A stretch of DNA of 47,500 nt, taken from NCBI RefSeq assembly GCF_025857195.1, contig NZ_CP109787.1, forward strand, positions 75,001 to 122,500, written 5' to 3'. The notes below the pieces were generated by a model that saw only the letters and a list, made by a program, of their open reading frames with translations, did not search any database and was not told where the DNA came from. Of the stretch, positions 18,807 through 27,402 are shown piece after piece. Position 1 is the stretch's first letter, and each line of letters begins with the position of its first letter. The translations under genes and the position numbers were made by a program. This DNA is from Leisingera thetidis (GTDB taxonomy: Bacteria; Pseudomonadota; Alphaproteobacteria; Rhodobacterales; Rhodobacteraceae).

Positions 18807-19814
18807 ATGACAAAGAAAATCACCCTACAGGACAGCTATCAGGCCCGGGCGCGGATTGCCGGGCGCATCCGGCGGACCGCCCTTGTGGAGTCGCCGTCAC
18901 TCAGCTCTTTGACCGGCGGGCAGGTCTCGCTGAAGCTGGAGAACAGCCAGATCACCGGCAGCTTCAAGCTGCGCGGCGCAACCAATGCGGTGCTGTCGCT
19001 GACCGAGGCGCAGCGCGCGGCGGGGGTTGTGGGTGTCTCCACCGGCAACCACGGGCGCGGGCTGGCCTATGCGGCGGCGCAGGCCGGGGTGCGCTGCGTC
19101 ATCTGCATGTCGGAGCTGGTGCCGCGAAACAAGGTCGAAGGCATCAAATCCCACGGCGCCGAGGTGCGGATCAAAGGCCACTCGCAGGATGACGCGCAGG
19201 TGGAGGTGGACCGGCTGGTGGCAGAGGGCATGACCATGCTGCCGCCCTTCGACCACCGCGGTATCATTGCAGGCCAAAGCACCGTGGCGCTGGAAATGCT
19301 GGAACAGGCGCCGGATTTGGAGACGGTGCTGGTGCCCTTGTCGGGCGGCGGGCTGATTTCCGGCGTGGCGATGGTGATGAAGGCGGTGAATCCGGCGATC
19401 CGGGTGATCGGCGTCAGCATGGAGCGCGGCGCGGCAATGCATGCCAGCCTGCAGGCCGGCAAGCCGGTTCAGGTCGAGGAACTGCCGACCCTTGCCGACT
19501 CCCTGGGCGGCGGTATCGGGCTGGACAACGCCTATACCTTCGAGATGACCAAGGCGCTGGTGGATGATGTGGTGCTGGTTTCCGAGGCGGAGATCGCCGC
19601 GGCCATCCGCCATGCCTATTTCCAGGAGCGGCAGGTGATCGAAGGTTCCGGCAGTGTCGGCATTGCGGCGCTGCTGGCGGGCAGGATCGAAAATCCGGGG
19701 TGCTGTGTGTCGCTTGTCAGCGGCCAGAACATAGACATGGCGCTGCACAGACACATCATTGACGGTGAGGATGTGGCTGCGGCGGCTGAGACCAAGGGAG
19801 GCGCGGATGCCTGA
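18807..19814 (+). CDS. eutB: EutB, threonine dehydratase-like PLP enzyme of hydroxyectoine use
   Basis: 335 aa fold-type II PLP enzyme. The Schiff-base lysine is Lys54 in GSFKLRGATNA. The phosphate-binding glycine loop is SGGGLISG near residue 178. Residues around GVSTGNHGRGLAYAA match the serine/threonine dehydratase family. It is thought to eliminate water from a hydroxylated intermediate of hydroxyectoine breakdown such as 3-hydroxy-diaminobutyrate. Its last 8 bases overlap the start of eutC. Confidence 0.9.
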   Translation: MTKKITLQDSYQARARIAGRIRRTALVESPSLSSLTGGQVSLKLENSQITGSFKLRGATNAVLSLTEAQRAAGVVGVSTGNHGRGLAYAAAQAGVRCVICMSELVPRNKVEGIKSHGAEVRIKGHSQDDAQVEVDRLVAEGMTMLPPFDHRGIIAGQSTVALEMLEQAPDLETVLVPLSGGGLISGVAMVMKAVNPAIRVIGVSMERGAAMHASLQAGKPVQVEELPTLADSLGGGIGLDNAYTFEMTKALVDDVVLVSEAEIAAAIRHAYFQERQVIEGSGSVGIAALLAGRIENPGCCVSLVSGQNIDMALHRHIIDGEDVAAAAETKGGADA

Positions 19815-20796
19815 TATCAAGATCCTGACCGAAGCTGATCTGCGCCAGGCCATCGCGCTGGACGGCGATGCGGTGGCCTGCGTGGAGGAGGCGTTCCGCC
19901 TGCTCGCCACCAGGGAGGTGCAGATGCCGCCGATCCTGAGCTTTCCCGTGCCGGAGCATAACGGCGAGGTGGATGTGAAGACAGCCTATGTGCCGGGGCT
20001 GGACGGCTTTGCCGTCAAGATGAGCCCCGGGTTCTTTGACAATCCCAGGCTGGGGCTGCCGAGCCTCAACGGGCTGATGGTGCTGTTTGATGCCAGAACC
20101 GGCATCGTGCGGGCGGTGCTGTTGGACAACGGCTATTTGACCGATGTGCGCACGGCTGCGGCTGGCGCGGTGGCGGCCAGATATCTGTCGTGCGCCGGCA
20201 GCACGGTTGCGGGTATCCTGGGCAGCGGCATTCAGGCGCGGCTGCAGCTGGAAGCGCTGACGCTGGTGCGCGGCATCAAACGGGCGGTGATCTGGGGGCG
20301 GGATGCGGCAAAGGCCGAAGCCTGCGCCCGCGATTGCGCGGAGAAGCTGGGCATTGAGGTCACCACCGGCAGCATTGCGGATGTGATGGCGGCGGCGGAT
20401 ATTGTTGTGACCACCACGCCCTCCTGTGAGCCGCTGATCTTCGGGGCGATGCTGCGCCCGGGCCAGCATGTGACGGCGATGGGCTCGGACGCCGATTACA
20501 AGACGGAACTGGCGCCGGATGTGATCCCGGCCGCCACGCTGTTTGCCGCGGACCGGCTGGCGCAATCGGTGAAACAGGGCGAGCTGCGCCCGGCGCTGGC
20601 TGCGGGCACGGTTACGGACACAGGCCAATTCGCGGAACTGGGCCAAATCATTGCGGGCCAGAAGCCGGGCCGTGCGTCGGACATGGATATCACCGTCTGC
20701 GACCTGACCGGAACCGGCGTGCAGGACACCGCCATCGCCACCCTTGCCGGTGCCCGCGCAGACGCGGCGGCCGCCGGAACCACCATCACCAGCTGA
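19807..20796 (+). CDS. eutC: EutC, ornithine cyclodeaminase/mu-crystallin family protein
   Basis: 329 aa NAD(P)-binding protein. The Rossmann motif GILGSGIQARLQLEAL lies near residues 138-153. Upstream are VKMSPGFFDNP, with the family's substrate-binding lysine, and LTDVRTAAAGAVAARYL. It works with EutB in hydroxyectoine use; a reductase or cyclodeaminase step is proposed. ATG 19807 is used because family similarity begins at MPDIKILTEADL; it overlaps eutB by 8 bases with AGGGAGG upstream. Confidence 0.9.
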   Translation: MPDIKILTEADLRQAIALDGDAVACVEEAFRLLATREVQMPPILSFPVPEHNGEVDVKTAYVPGLDGFAVKMSPGFFDNPRLGLPSLNGLMVLFDARTGIVRAVLLDNGYLTDVRTAAAGAVAARYLSCAGSTVAGILGSGIQARLQLEALTLVRGIKRAVIWGRDAAKAEACARDCAEKLGIEVTTGSIADVMAAADIVVTTTPSCEPLIFGAMLRPGQHVTAMGSDADYKTELAPDVIPAATLFAADRLAQSVKQGELRPALAAGTVTDTGQFAELGQIIAGQKPGRASDMDITVCDLTGTGVQDTAIATLAGARADAAAAGTTITS

Positions 20797-20815
20797 CCAA
20801 TCAGGACCTTAGCAT

Positions 20816-22003
20816 ATGGCAAACCCCAAGCTGTGTTTCCCCCGCGCTGAATATCAAGAGCGCCTGGACAAGACCCGCAATGAGATGGCCCGCCGCGGGC
20901 TGGATCTTCTGATCGTCACCGATCCTTCGAACATGAACTGGCTGACCGGCTATGACGGCTGGTCCTTCTATGTGCATCAATGCGTTGTTGTCAGCCTGGA
21001 GGGTGAACCGATTTGGTACGGCCGCGGCCAGGACGCCAACGGTGCCTTGCGCACCTGCTACATGGATCCCGCCAATATCATCGGCTACCCGGACCATTAC
21101 GTGCAGTCGGCCGAGCGGCATCCGATGGATTACCTGTCGGCGCAGCTGAAGGACCGCGGGCTGGACGGCGGCAGCATCGGCGTCGAGATGGACAATTACT
21201 ATTTCACCGCCGCGGCCTATGCTTCCCTGCAGACACATCTGCCGAATGCGCGGTTCGCCGATGCCAATGCGCTGGTCGGCTGGCAGCGGGCGGTGAAATC
21301 GGAGGCCGAGCTCGCCTACATGCGGCAGGCGGGCAAGATCGTTGGGCGGATGCACCAGCGGATCTTTGACAAGGTCGAGCCGGGGATGCGCAAATGCGAT
21401 CTGGTGGCCGATATCTATGACGCCGCGCTGCGCTATGACGAGGCCACAGGCATTGGCGGCGATTATCCTGCCATCGTGCCGCTGCTGCCCTCGGGGCCTG
21501 ATGCCGCCGCGCCGCATCTGACCTGGGACGACCTGCCGATGAACTCCGGCGAGGGCACCTTTTTCGAGATTGCGGGCGTGGTGCACCGCTATCATTGCCC
21601 GCTGTCGCGCACCGTGTTCCTGGGCAAGCCGACGCAGACCTTCCTGGACGCGGAACAGGCGGTGCTGGAGGGCATGGAGGCGGGGCTGGAAATGGCCAAG
21701 GCCGGCAACACCTGCGAGGATATCGCCAAGGCGTTCTTCAAGGTGCTGAAGACACATGGCATCGAGAAGGACAACCGCACCGGCTATCCGATCGGCGTCT
21801 CCTACCCGCCGGACTGGGGCGAGCGCACCATGTCGCTGCGCCCCGGCGACACCACCGTCTTGCAGGAAAACATGACCTTCCACTTCATGACCGGCCTGTG
21901 GATGGAGGATTGGGGCTTTGAGATCACCGAAAGCATCCGCATCGGTAAAAACGGTCCGGAGTGCCTGTCCGATGTGCCGCGCAAGATGTTCGTGAAGGAC
22001 TGA
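20816..22003 (+). CDS. eutD: EutD (DoeA), ectoine hydrolase, M24 family
   Basis: 395 aa pita-bread-fold hydrolase related to creatinase and proline dipeptidase. It opens the ectoine ring to N-alpha-acetyl-L-2,4-diaminobutyrate, the EnuR inducer. N-terminal domain residues include DPSNMNWLTGYDGWSFYVHQ; the C-terminal catalytic domain has GVVHRYHCPLSRTVFLGKPT and VLQENMTFHFMTGLW. As in creatinase, the metal ligands of true aminopeptidases are not all kept. It acts with EutE encoded three bases downstream. Confidence in the assignment comes from both sequence and operon. Confidence 0.94.
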   Translation: MANPKLCFPRAEYQERLDKTRNEMARRGLDLLIVTDPSNMNWLTGYDGWSFYVHQCVVVSLEGEPIWYGRGQDANGALRTCYMDPANIIGYPDHYVQSAERHPMDYLSAQLKDRGLDGGSIGVEMDNYYFTAAAYASLQTHLPNARFADANALVGWQRAVKSEAELAYMRQAGKIVGRMHQRIFDKVEPGMRKCDLVADIYDAALRYDEATGIGGDYPAIVPLLPSGPDAAAPHLTWDDLPMNSGEGTFFEIAGVVHRYHCPLSRTVFLGKPTQTFLDAEQAVLEGMEAGLEMAKAGNTCEDIAKAFFKVLKTHGIEKDNRTGYPIGVSYPPDWGERTMSLRPGDTTVLQENMTFHFMTGLWMEDWGFEITESIRIGKNGPECLSDVPRKMFVKD

Positions 22004-22006
22004 GCC

Positions 22007-22999
22007 ATGAAGCCGAATCCGATTTCCCCCAATATCCCGCTGGACCAGGACGGGGTGCACCACGGCCACCTGTGGCTTCCCCACAGCCGCGACGACTCGG
22101 CCTGGGGCGCGGTGATGATCCCGCTGACAGTGATCAGGAACGGCGAGGGACCGACCGCGCTGCTGACCGGTGCCAACCACGGGGATGAATACGAAGGCCC
22201 GATTGCCCTGCATGAGCTGGCCGCCGCCACCCGCGCGGAGGACGTAACCGGGCGACTGATCATCGTTCCGGCCTTCAACTATCCCGCGTTCCGCGCCGGT
22301 ACCCGCACCTCGCCCATCGACAAGGGCAACATGAACCGCGCCTTTCCAGGCCGTCCGGACGGCACCGTGACAGAGAAGATCGCCGACTATTTCCAGACCG
22401 TGCTGCTGCCGATGGCGGATCTGGCGGTGGATTTCCATTCCGGCGGCAAGACGCTGGATTTCGTGCCCTTTGCCGCCGCCCATATCCTGGAGGACACAGC
22501 GACACAGCACGCCTGCTTTGCCGCAATGAAGGCGTTCAACGCACCGTATTCGGTGCAGCTGTTGGAGATTGACAGCGTTGGCATGTACGACACCGCGGTC
22601 GAGGAGATGGGCAAGGTTCTGGTCACCACCGAGCTGGGCGGCGGCGGCTCCTCTTCCGCGCGCACCAATGCAATTGCCAAGAAGGGCCTGCGTAACGTAC
22701 TGATCCATTTCGGCATCCTGCAGGGCGAAATACAGCTGGATGAGACCGTGAACATCACGATGCCTGACGGCAACTGCTACCTGTTCAGCGAGGGCGACGG
22801 GCTGTTTGAGATCATGGCGGATCTGGGTGCAACGGTCAGCAAAGGCGATCTGGTGGCCCGGGTCTGGCCGCTGGACCGCACCGGCCAGCCGCCGGTGGAA
22901 TACCGCGCCCGCCGGGACGGGCTGGTGATCAGCCGCCATTTTCCCGGCCTGATCCAGTCCGGCGACTGTGTTGCTGTCATCGGCGTGGCCGGGGACTGA
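22007..22999 (+). CDS. eutE: EutE (DoeB), N-alpha-acetyl-diaminobutyrate deacetylase
   Basis: 330 aa zinc-dependent deacylase of the succinylglutamate desuccinylase/aspartoacylase family. The zinc motif is GANHGDEYEG (His and Glu) with a later His in VDFHSGGKTLDF. A C-terminal beta domain begins near residue 245 (VNITMPDGNCYL). It removes acetate from alpha-ADABA to give L-2,4-diaminobutyrate. EutD and EutE are reported to form a hydrolase-deacetylase complex, consistent with the three-base spacing here. Confidence 0.93.
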   Translation: MKPNPISPNIPLDQDGVHHGHLWLPHSRDDSAWGAVMIPLTVIRNGEGPTALLTGANHGDEYEGPIALHELAAATRAEDVTGRLIIVPAFNYPAFRAGTRTSPIDKGNMNRAFPGRPDGTVTEKIADYFQTVLLPMADLAVDFHSGGKTLDFVPFAAAHILEDTATQHACFAAMKAFNAPYSVQLLEIDSVGMYDTAVEEMGKVLVTTELGGGGSSSARTNAIAKKGLRNVLIHFGILQGEIQLDETVNITMPDGNCYLFSEGDGLFEIMADLGATVSKGDLVARVWPLDRTGQPPVEYRARRDGLVISRHFPGLIQSGDCVAVIGVAGD

Positions 23000-23023
23000 A
23001 CGGGGGCTGAAGGAAGGGAACCA

Positions 23024-23503
23024 ATGCAACTGGACCAGCGCGACCTTGACATTCTGCGTGTGCTCTCAACCGAGGGCCGCATCACCAAGGCCGCGCTGGC
23101 CGACCGGATCGGCCTGTCCCCGACTCCGTGCTGGGACCGGCTCAAAAAGCTGGAGCAGGCCGGGCTGATCGAAGGCTACAGCGCCCGCATCAATCTGAAG
23201 AAACTGGCGCCGCATGTGACGGTGTTTGTGGCGGCCGAGATTGCCGATCACACCGCCGCCAGCTTCCGCGCGTTCGAGGCGGCGATGCAGCGCTATGACG
23301 AGGTTACCGCCTGCTGGGCGCTGGGCGGCGGGTTCGATTACCTGCTGCAGATCGTCACCCGCGACATCGACGCCTATCAGCGGCTGATCGACGAGATGCT
23401 GGACGCCCGCATCGGCCTCAGCCGTTATTTCACCTATGTGGTGACCAAGCCGGTAAAAGGTGCGGGCGCACCGCCGTTGGATGTTTTGCTGGCGCAGGAG
23501 TGA
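23024..23503 (+). CDS. asnC: AsnC/Lrp-family regulator of ectoine catabolism (DoeX-like)
   Basis: 159 aa. The N-terminal winged helix covers residues 1-55 (LDQRDLDILRVLSTEGRITKAALADRIGLSPTPCWDRLKKLEQAG, visible as LDILRVL and LSPTPCWDRLKKLE). The C-terminal RAM effector domain starts near residue 65. Genes of this type lie at the same place in ectoine clusters; DoeX of Halomonas binds DNA in the doe operon region. It probably responds to an amino acid product. AGGAAGGGA precedes ATG. Confidence 0.92.
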   Translation: MQLDQRDLDILRVLSTEGRITKAALADRIGLSPTPCWDRLKKLEQAGLIEGYSARINLKKLAPHVTVFVAAEIADHTAASFRAFEAAMQRYDEVTACWALGGGFDYLLQIVTRDIDAYQRLIDEMLDARIGLSRYFTYVVTKPVKGAGAPPLDVLLAQE

Positions 23504-23617
23504 TCCAACGCGAAAGCGTCTGATTGGCAGCTGTTTTCTCTGCAAGCCCCGGCAACTTCAGTCACTTCCTCTTTCGGAAACGGGCACAGTCCTCTGCAAG
23601 ACGTGAGGAGGACAATC
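23504..23617 (+). other. Internal gap of the ectoine operon between asnC and ssd
   Basis: 114 bp, the longest gap inside the operon. It could hold an extra promoter or a site for the adjacent AsnC-type regulator. A short ACGC-GAAA-GCGT hairpin follows the asnC stop. No clear -35/-10 pair was identified. Confidence 0.35.
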
Positions 23618-25093
23618 ATGACCGAGACCGCTCTCTCTGCCCGTGCGGACATTTCCGATAAGGCGCTGGTGCGCTCTTTTTCCTACATAAATGGCAAATG
23701 GTGCGCCGCAGGCAATGGCGAAACCTTCCCGGTCAGCGACCCGGCGGATGGCGCTGAGCTGGGCCATGTAGCGAGTTTGTCGGCAGAAGAATCCTCTGCT
23801 GCCGTGGACGCGGCGCAGGCCGCTTTCCCGGCCTGGGCAGGGCTGCTGCCGCAAGAGCGCGCCGCGATCCTGCGCCGCTGGTTCGAACTGCAACTGGAAC
23901 ATAAGGAAGACCTGGCCCGCATCATGGTTCTGGAGCAGGGCAAACCGCTGACGGAAGCGCGCGGCGAGATCGATTACGGCGCCGCCTTTGTGGAGTTCTA
24001 TGCCGAGGAGGCCAAGCGCCCCAATATCGAGGGCGTCACCAGCCACCTGCCCGATGCCGAGGTCGAGCTGTGGCGCGAGCCGGTTGGGGTGGCGGCGCTG
24101 ATCACGCCTTGGAACTTCCCCTCTGCCATGCTGACCCGCAAGGCGGCCGCCGCGCTGGCGGCGGGCTGCACCGTGGTGGCGCACCCTTCTGCCGAGACCC
24201 CGTTCAGCGCCCTGGCACTGGCGGAACTGGCAGAGCGTGCAGGCGTCCCGCCAGGGGTATTCAACGTGGTGACCGGCCACGCGCCTACGGTTGTCGAACC
24301 CTGGACCCGCGACACCCGCGTGCGGGCGCTGTCCTTCACCGGTTCCACCAATATCGGCAAGCTCCTCTACCGCCAGTCAGCGGACACTGTGAAACGGCTG
24401 GTGATGGAACTGGGCGGCCATGCGCCGGTGATCGTCTTCAAGGGCTGCGATCTGGACAAGGCGGTGGATGAGGCAATCAAGGCGAAATTTGCCACCTCCG
24501 GCCAGGATTGCCTGGGCGCCAACCGGATCTTTGTGGAGCGGCCCGTGTATACCGAGTTCTGCGCGAAGTTCACCGCAGCCGCCAAGGCCCTGACCATCGG
24601 CAAGGGCCTGGAGGATTGCGACCTCGGACCACTGATGAACGAAAAGGCAGTGCAAAAGCAGGAGGAGCATGTAGCGGACGCACTGGCCAAGGGTGCCACG
24701 CTGGCCTGCGGCGGCGGGCGGCATTCGCTGGGGCCGCTGTTTTATGAACCAACTGTCTTGACCGATGTATCGGTCGATGCCCTGATCATGCGCGAGGAGA
24801 CCTTTGGTCCTGTGGCGCCCATCGCACCGTTTGACACTGAGGAAGAGGTGGTGGCGCGCGCCAATGACAGCGAATACGGCCTGGTGGCCTATGTCCACAG
24901 CCACGACCCGCGCCGGATCTACCGTCTGAGCCGGGCGCTGCAATACGGCATGGTGGCGGTGAACCGCACAAAGGTGACCGGCGCGCCGATCCCTTTTGGC
25001 GGCACCAAACAGTCCGGCCTGGGCCGCGAAGGCGCGCGGCTGGGCATGGAGGAATTCACCGAGATCAAATACGTTTGCCGCGACTGGGCCTGA
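23618..25093 (+). CDS. ssd: Aldehyde dehydrogenase, DoeC/Ssd type (aspartate-semialdehyde oxidation)
   Basis: 491 aa NAD(P)-dependent aldehyde dehydrogenase of the succinate-semialdehyde dehydrogenase group. The catalytic cysteine is Cys298 in TSGQDCLGANRIFV and the general base Glu is in VMELGGHAPVIVF. Also present are TPWNFPSAMLTRKAAAALAAG and FTGSTNIGK. In ectoine breakdown the enzyme oxidises L-aspartate-beta-semialdehyde to L-aspartate. ATG 23618 follows GAGGAGGAC; a slightly longer frame is less likely. It is followed by the aminotransferase gene after 28 bases. Confidence 0.92.
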   Translation: MTETALSARADISDKALVRSFSYINGKWCAAGNGETFPVSDPADGAELGHVASLSAEESSAAVDAAQAAFPAWAGLLPQERAAILRRWFELQLEHKEDLARIMVLEQGKPLTEARGEIDYGAAFVEFYAEEAKRPNIEGVTSHLPDAEVELWREPVGVAALITPWNFPSAMLTRKAAAALAAGCTVVAHPSAETPFSALALAELAERAGVPPGVFNVVTGHAPTVVEPWTRDTRVRALSFTGSTNIGKLLYRQSADTVKRLVMELGGHAPVIVFKGCDLDKAVDEAIKAKFATSGQDCLGANRIFVERPVYTEFCAKFTAAAKALTIGKGLEDCDLGPLMNEKAVQKQEEHVADALAKGATLACGGGRHSLGPLFYEPTVLTDVSVDALIMREETFGPVAPIAPFDTEEEVVARANDSEYGLVAYVHSHDPRRIYRLSRALQYGMVAVNRTKVTGAPIPFGGTKQSGLGREGARLGMEEFTEIKYVCRDWA

Positions 25094-25121
25094 GGCCTTC
25101 GCGAAGGAGAAAGGAAGCAAG

Positions 25122-26495
25122 ATGCTGAAGAACGACCAACTCGACCAGTGGGACCGCGAGACCTTCTTTCACCCCTCGACCCATCTGGCCCAGCACGCCC
25201 GCGGTGAAAGCCCGAACCGGGTGATCAAGACCGCCTCCGGTGTCTTTATCGAAGACCGCGACGGCAACAGGCTGCTGGATGCCTTTGCCGGGCTTTATTG
25301 CGTGAACGCCGGCTATGGCCGCCAGGAGATCGCCGAGGCGATTGCTGATCAAGCGCGGGAGCTGGCCTATTACCATTCCTACGTCGGCCACGGCACCGAG
25401 GCCTCTATCACGCTGGCCAAGATGATCCTGGACCGGGCGCCGGAAAACATGTCCAAGGTCTATTTCGGCCTCGGCGGCTCGGACGCCAATGAAACCAACG
25501 TCAAGCTGATCTGGTATTACAACAACATCCTGGGCCGCCCGGAAAAGAAGAAGATCATCTCGCGCTGGCGCGGCTATCACGGCTCGGGGCTTGTGACCGG
25601 TTCACTGACCGGGCTGGAGCTGTTCCACAAGAAGTTCGACCTGCCGGTGGAGCAGGTGATCCACACCGAAGCCCCCTATTACTACCGCCGCGCGGATCTG
25701 GACCAGACCGAAGCGCAGTTCGTGGCCCATTGCGCGGCGGAGCTGGAAGCGCTGATCGAGCGTGAGGGTGCCGACACCATTGCCGCCTTCATCGGCGAGC
25801 CGGTGCTGGGCACCGGCGGCATCGTGCCGCCGCCTGCGGGCTATTGGGCGGCAATCCAGGCGGTGCTGAAGAAGCACGATATCCTGCTGGTTGCGGATGA
25901 GGTCGTCACTGGTTTCGGGCGTCTGGGCAGCATGTTCGGCTCGGACCACTATGGGATCGAGGCTGATATCATCACTATCGCCAAGGGCCTCACCTCGGCT
26001 TATGCGCCGCTGTCGGGGTCCATCGTTTCGGACAAGGTCTGGAAGGTGCTGGAGCAGGGCACAGACGAAAACGGCCCGATCGGCCACGGCTGGACCTATT
26101 CGGCGCACCCGATAGGGGCCGCTGCCGGCGTCGCCAACCTCAGGCTGATTGACGATCTGAATCTGGTGCAGAACGCTGGCGAGGTGGGCGCCTACCTGAA
26201 CGCCACCATGGCGGAGGCTCTGTCGGGCCATGCCAACGTGGGCGAGGTGCGCGGGACCGGGATGCTCTGTGCCGTGGAGTTCGTGAAGGACAAGGACAGC
26301 CGCACTTTCTTTGATACAGCTGACAAGATCGGGCCGCAGATCTCGGCCAAGCTGCTGGAGCAGGACAAAGTCATCGCGCGCGCCATGCCGCAGGGCGATA
26401 TTCTGGGCTTTGCGCCGCCGTTCTGCCTCAGCCGTGCAGAAGCCGATCAGGTGGTCGCTGCGACGCTGCGGGCGGTCCGGGCCGTGCTGGGCTGA
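25122..26495 (+). CDS. atf: Class III aminotransferase, DoeD/Atf (diaminobutyrate transaminase)
   Basis: 457 aa omega-amino-acid aminotransferase, fold type I. The PLP lysine is Lys288 in TIAKGLTSAYAPLSG, and the Asp contacting the pyridine nitrogen is in LLVADEVVTGFGRLGS. It would convert L-2,4-diaminobutyrate to L-aspartate-beta-semialdehyde, the substrate of the preceding dehydrogenase. AAAGGAAG precedes ATG 25122. It is the last gene of the ectoine cluster; no strong terminator follows. Confidence 0.92.
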   Translation: MLKNDQLDQWDRETFFHPSTHLAQHARGESPNRVIKTASGVFIEDRDGNRLLDAFAGLYCVNAGYGRQEIAEAIADQARELAYYHSYVGHGTEASITLAKMILDRAPENMSKVYFGLGGSDANETNVKLIWYYNNILGRPEKKKIISRWRGYHGSGLVTGSLTGLELFHKKFDLPVEQVIHTEAPYYYRRADLDQTEAQFVAHCAAELEALIEREGADTIAAFIGEPVLGTGGIVPPPAGYWAAIQAVLKKHDILLVADEVVTGFGRLGSMFGSDHYGIEADIITIAKGLTSAYAPLSGSIVSDKVWKVLEQGTDENGPIGHGWTYSAHPIGAAAGVANLRLIDDLNLVQNAGEVGAYLNATMAEALSGHANVGEVRGTGMLCAVEFVKDKDSRTFFDTADKIGPQISAKLLEQDKVIARAMPQGDILGFAPPFCLSRAEADQVVAATLRAVRAVLG

Positions 26496-26817
26496 CCGCG
26501 TTCCCCGGGATGCTGCCCCAGCTGGGAGGCTGATGGCAGCCAGATGCAAAATTGGCATCAGGCAGCGTCGGGGCTGGCTGATGCCTTTGCGCTGCACCTG
26601 TTTGCACCAGTGCCAGGACACGAAAGCAACTGCATTGCCGCGGTCTCTGCCGGCCGGTTTCCGGCGTCATGTTCCCCGGTCCTGTCCAGGTGTCTTGATT
26701 CGCGGCCGCAAAAAGGTCAGGCGATCCGCCCAATGTTTAAGCAGAAACAGCCTGAGCGCAGGGGGCAGGCCGCCGGCTGACTTTACAGTTCGCTGGGGAA
26801 CAGCCGAAGTTCCTGCC
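26496..26817 (+). other. Intergenic region upstream of nasT
   Basis: 322 bp with no gene. It should hold the end of the ectoine operon and the promoter of nasTS. GCAAAATTGGCATC near 26547-26560 contains an imperfect palindrome. Two near-matches to a sigma-54 promoter have the wrong spacing. No clear terminator. Confidence 0.4.
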
Positions 26818-27402
26818 ATGCCCGATGCCTTGTCCATCATTGTCGTTGAAGCGGATCGTGAACGCGCTTTCATGATCGTGGACGGGCTGCGCGAGGCAGG
26901 AAATTTCGACATCCAGGTGATTTCCGAGGCGGCAGGCCTTGCCCGGCGGGTACAGGCGCGCGACCCGGATGTGGTGCTCATCGACATCGAAAACCCTTCC
27001 CGGGACATGCTGGAAGAGCTGGCGCTGGCCACCGGTCCGAAGGAGAGGCCGGTGGCAATGTTCGTGGACCGCAGCGAAGACGGGCTGTCCGCTGCTGCGG
27101 TCGAGGCGGGGGTCTCGGCCTATGTTGTCGACGGGTTGCAGCCAGCCCGGCTGAAACCGGTTCTGGATGCCGCCATCGCCCGCTTCCGGATGTTCCAACG
27201 CATGCGGATCGAACTGGCCGAGGCCAAGCGCGCGCTGGAAGAGCGCAAGGTGATCGACCGGGCCAAAGGCATGATCATGAAAGCCCGCGGGATAGGCGAA
27301 GACGAAGCTTATGCGCTGCTTCGTAAGACCGCGATGGGTCAGAACAAGCGGCTGGCCGACGTGGCACAGGCGCTGGTGACGGCGGCTGGGCTCCTGTCAT
27401 GA
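26818..27402 (+). CDS. nasT: NasT, ANTAR-domain antitermination regulator of nitrate assimilation
   Basis: 194 aa. A receiver-like domain fills residues 1-120: the acidic pair is represented by Glu11 and Asp13, Asp56 in VVLIDIENPS sits at the phosphoacceptor position, and the conserved receiver Lys is replaced (YVVDGLQP). A coiled-coil linker (residues 125-150) leads to the ANTAR RNA-binding domain (ERKVIDRAKGMIMKARGIGEDEAY region). In Azotobacter, Paracoccus and Bradyrhizobium, NasT binds the leader RNA of nitrate assimilation operons and prevents termination unless held by NasS without nitrate. A matching leader lies after nasS. ATG 26818 is chosen as the start of the receiver domain; it overlaps nasS (ATGA). 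Confidence 0.93.
   Translation: MPDALSIIVVEADRERAFMIVDGLREAGNFDIQVISEAAGLARRVQARDPDVVLIDIENPSRDMLEELALATGPKERPVAMFVDRSEDGLSAAAVEAGVSAYVVDGLQPARLKPVLDAAIARFRMFQRMRIELAEAKRALEERKVIDRAKGMIMKARGIGEDEAYALLRKTAMGQNKRLADVAQALVTAAGLLS

Noticed and set aside
20801..23029. A 742-codon minus-strand open frame opposite eutD and eutE
   Set aside because: Same explanation: shadow of certain genes in high-GC DNA, low-complexity translation.
26520..26620. Two TGGC...TGC patterns that look like sigma-54 promoters before nasT
   Set aside because: The spacing between GG and GC is 9 and 11 instead of the required 10.
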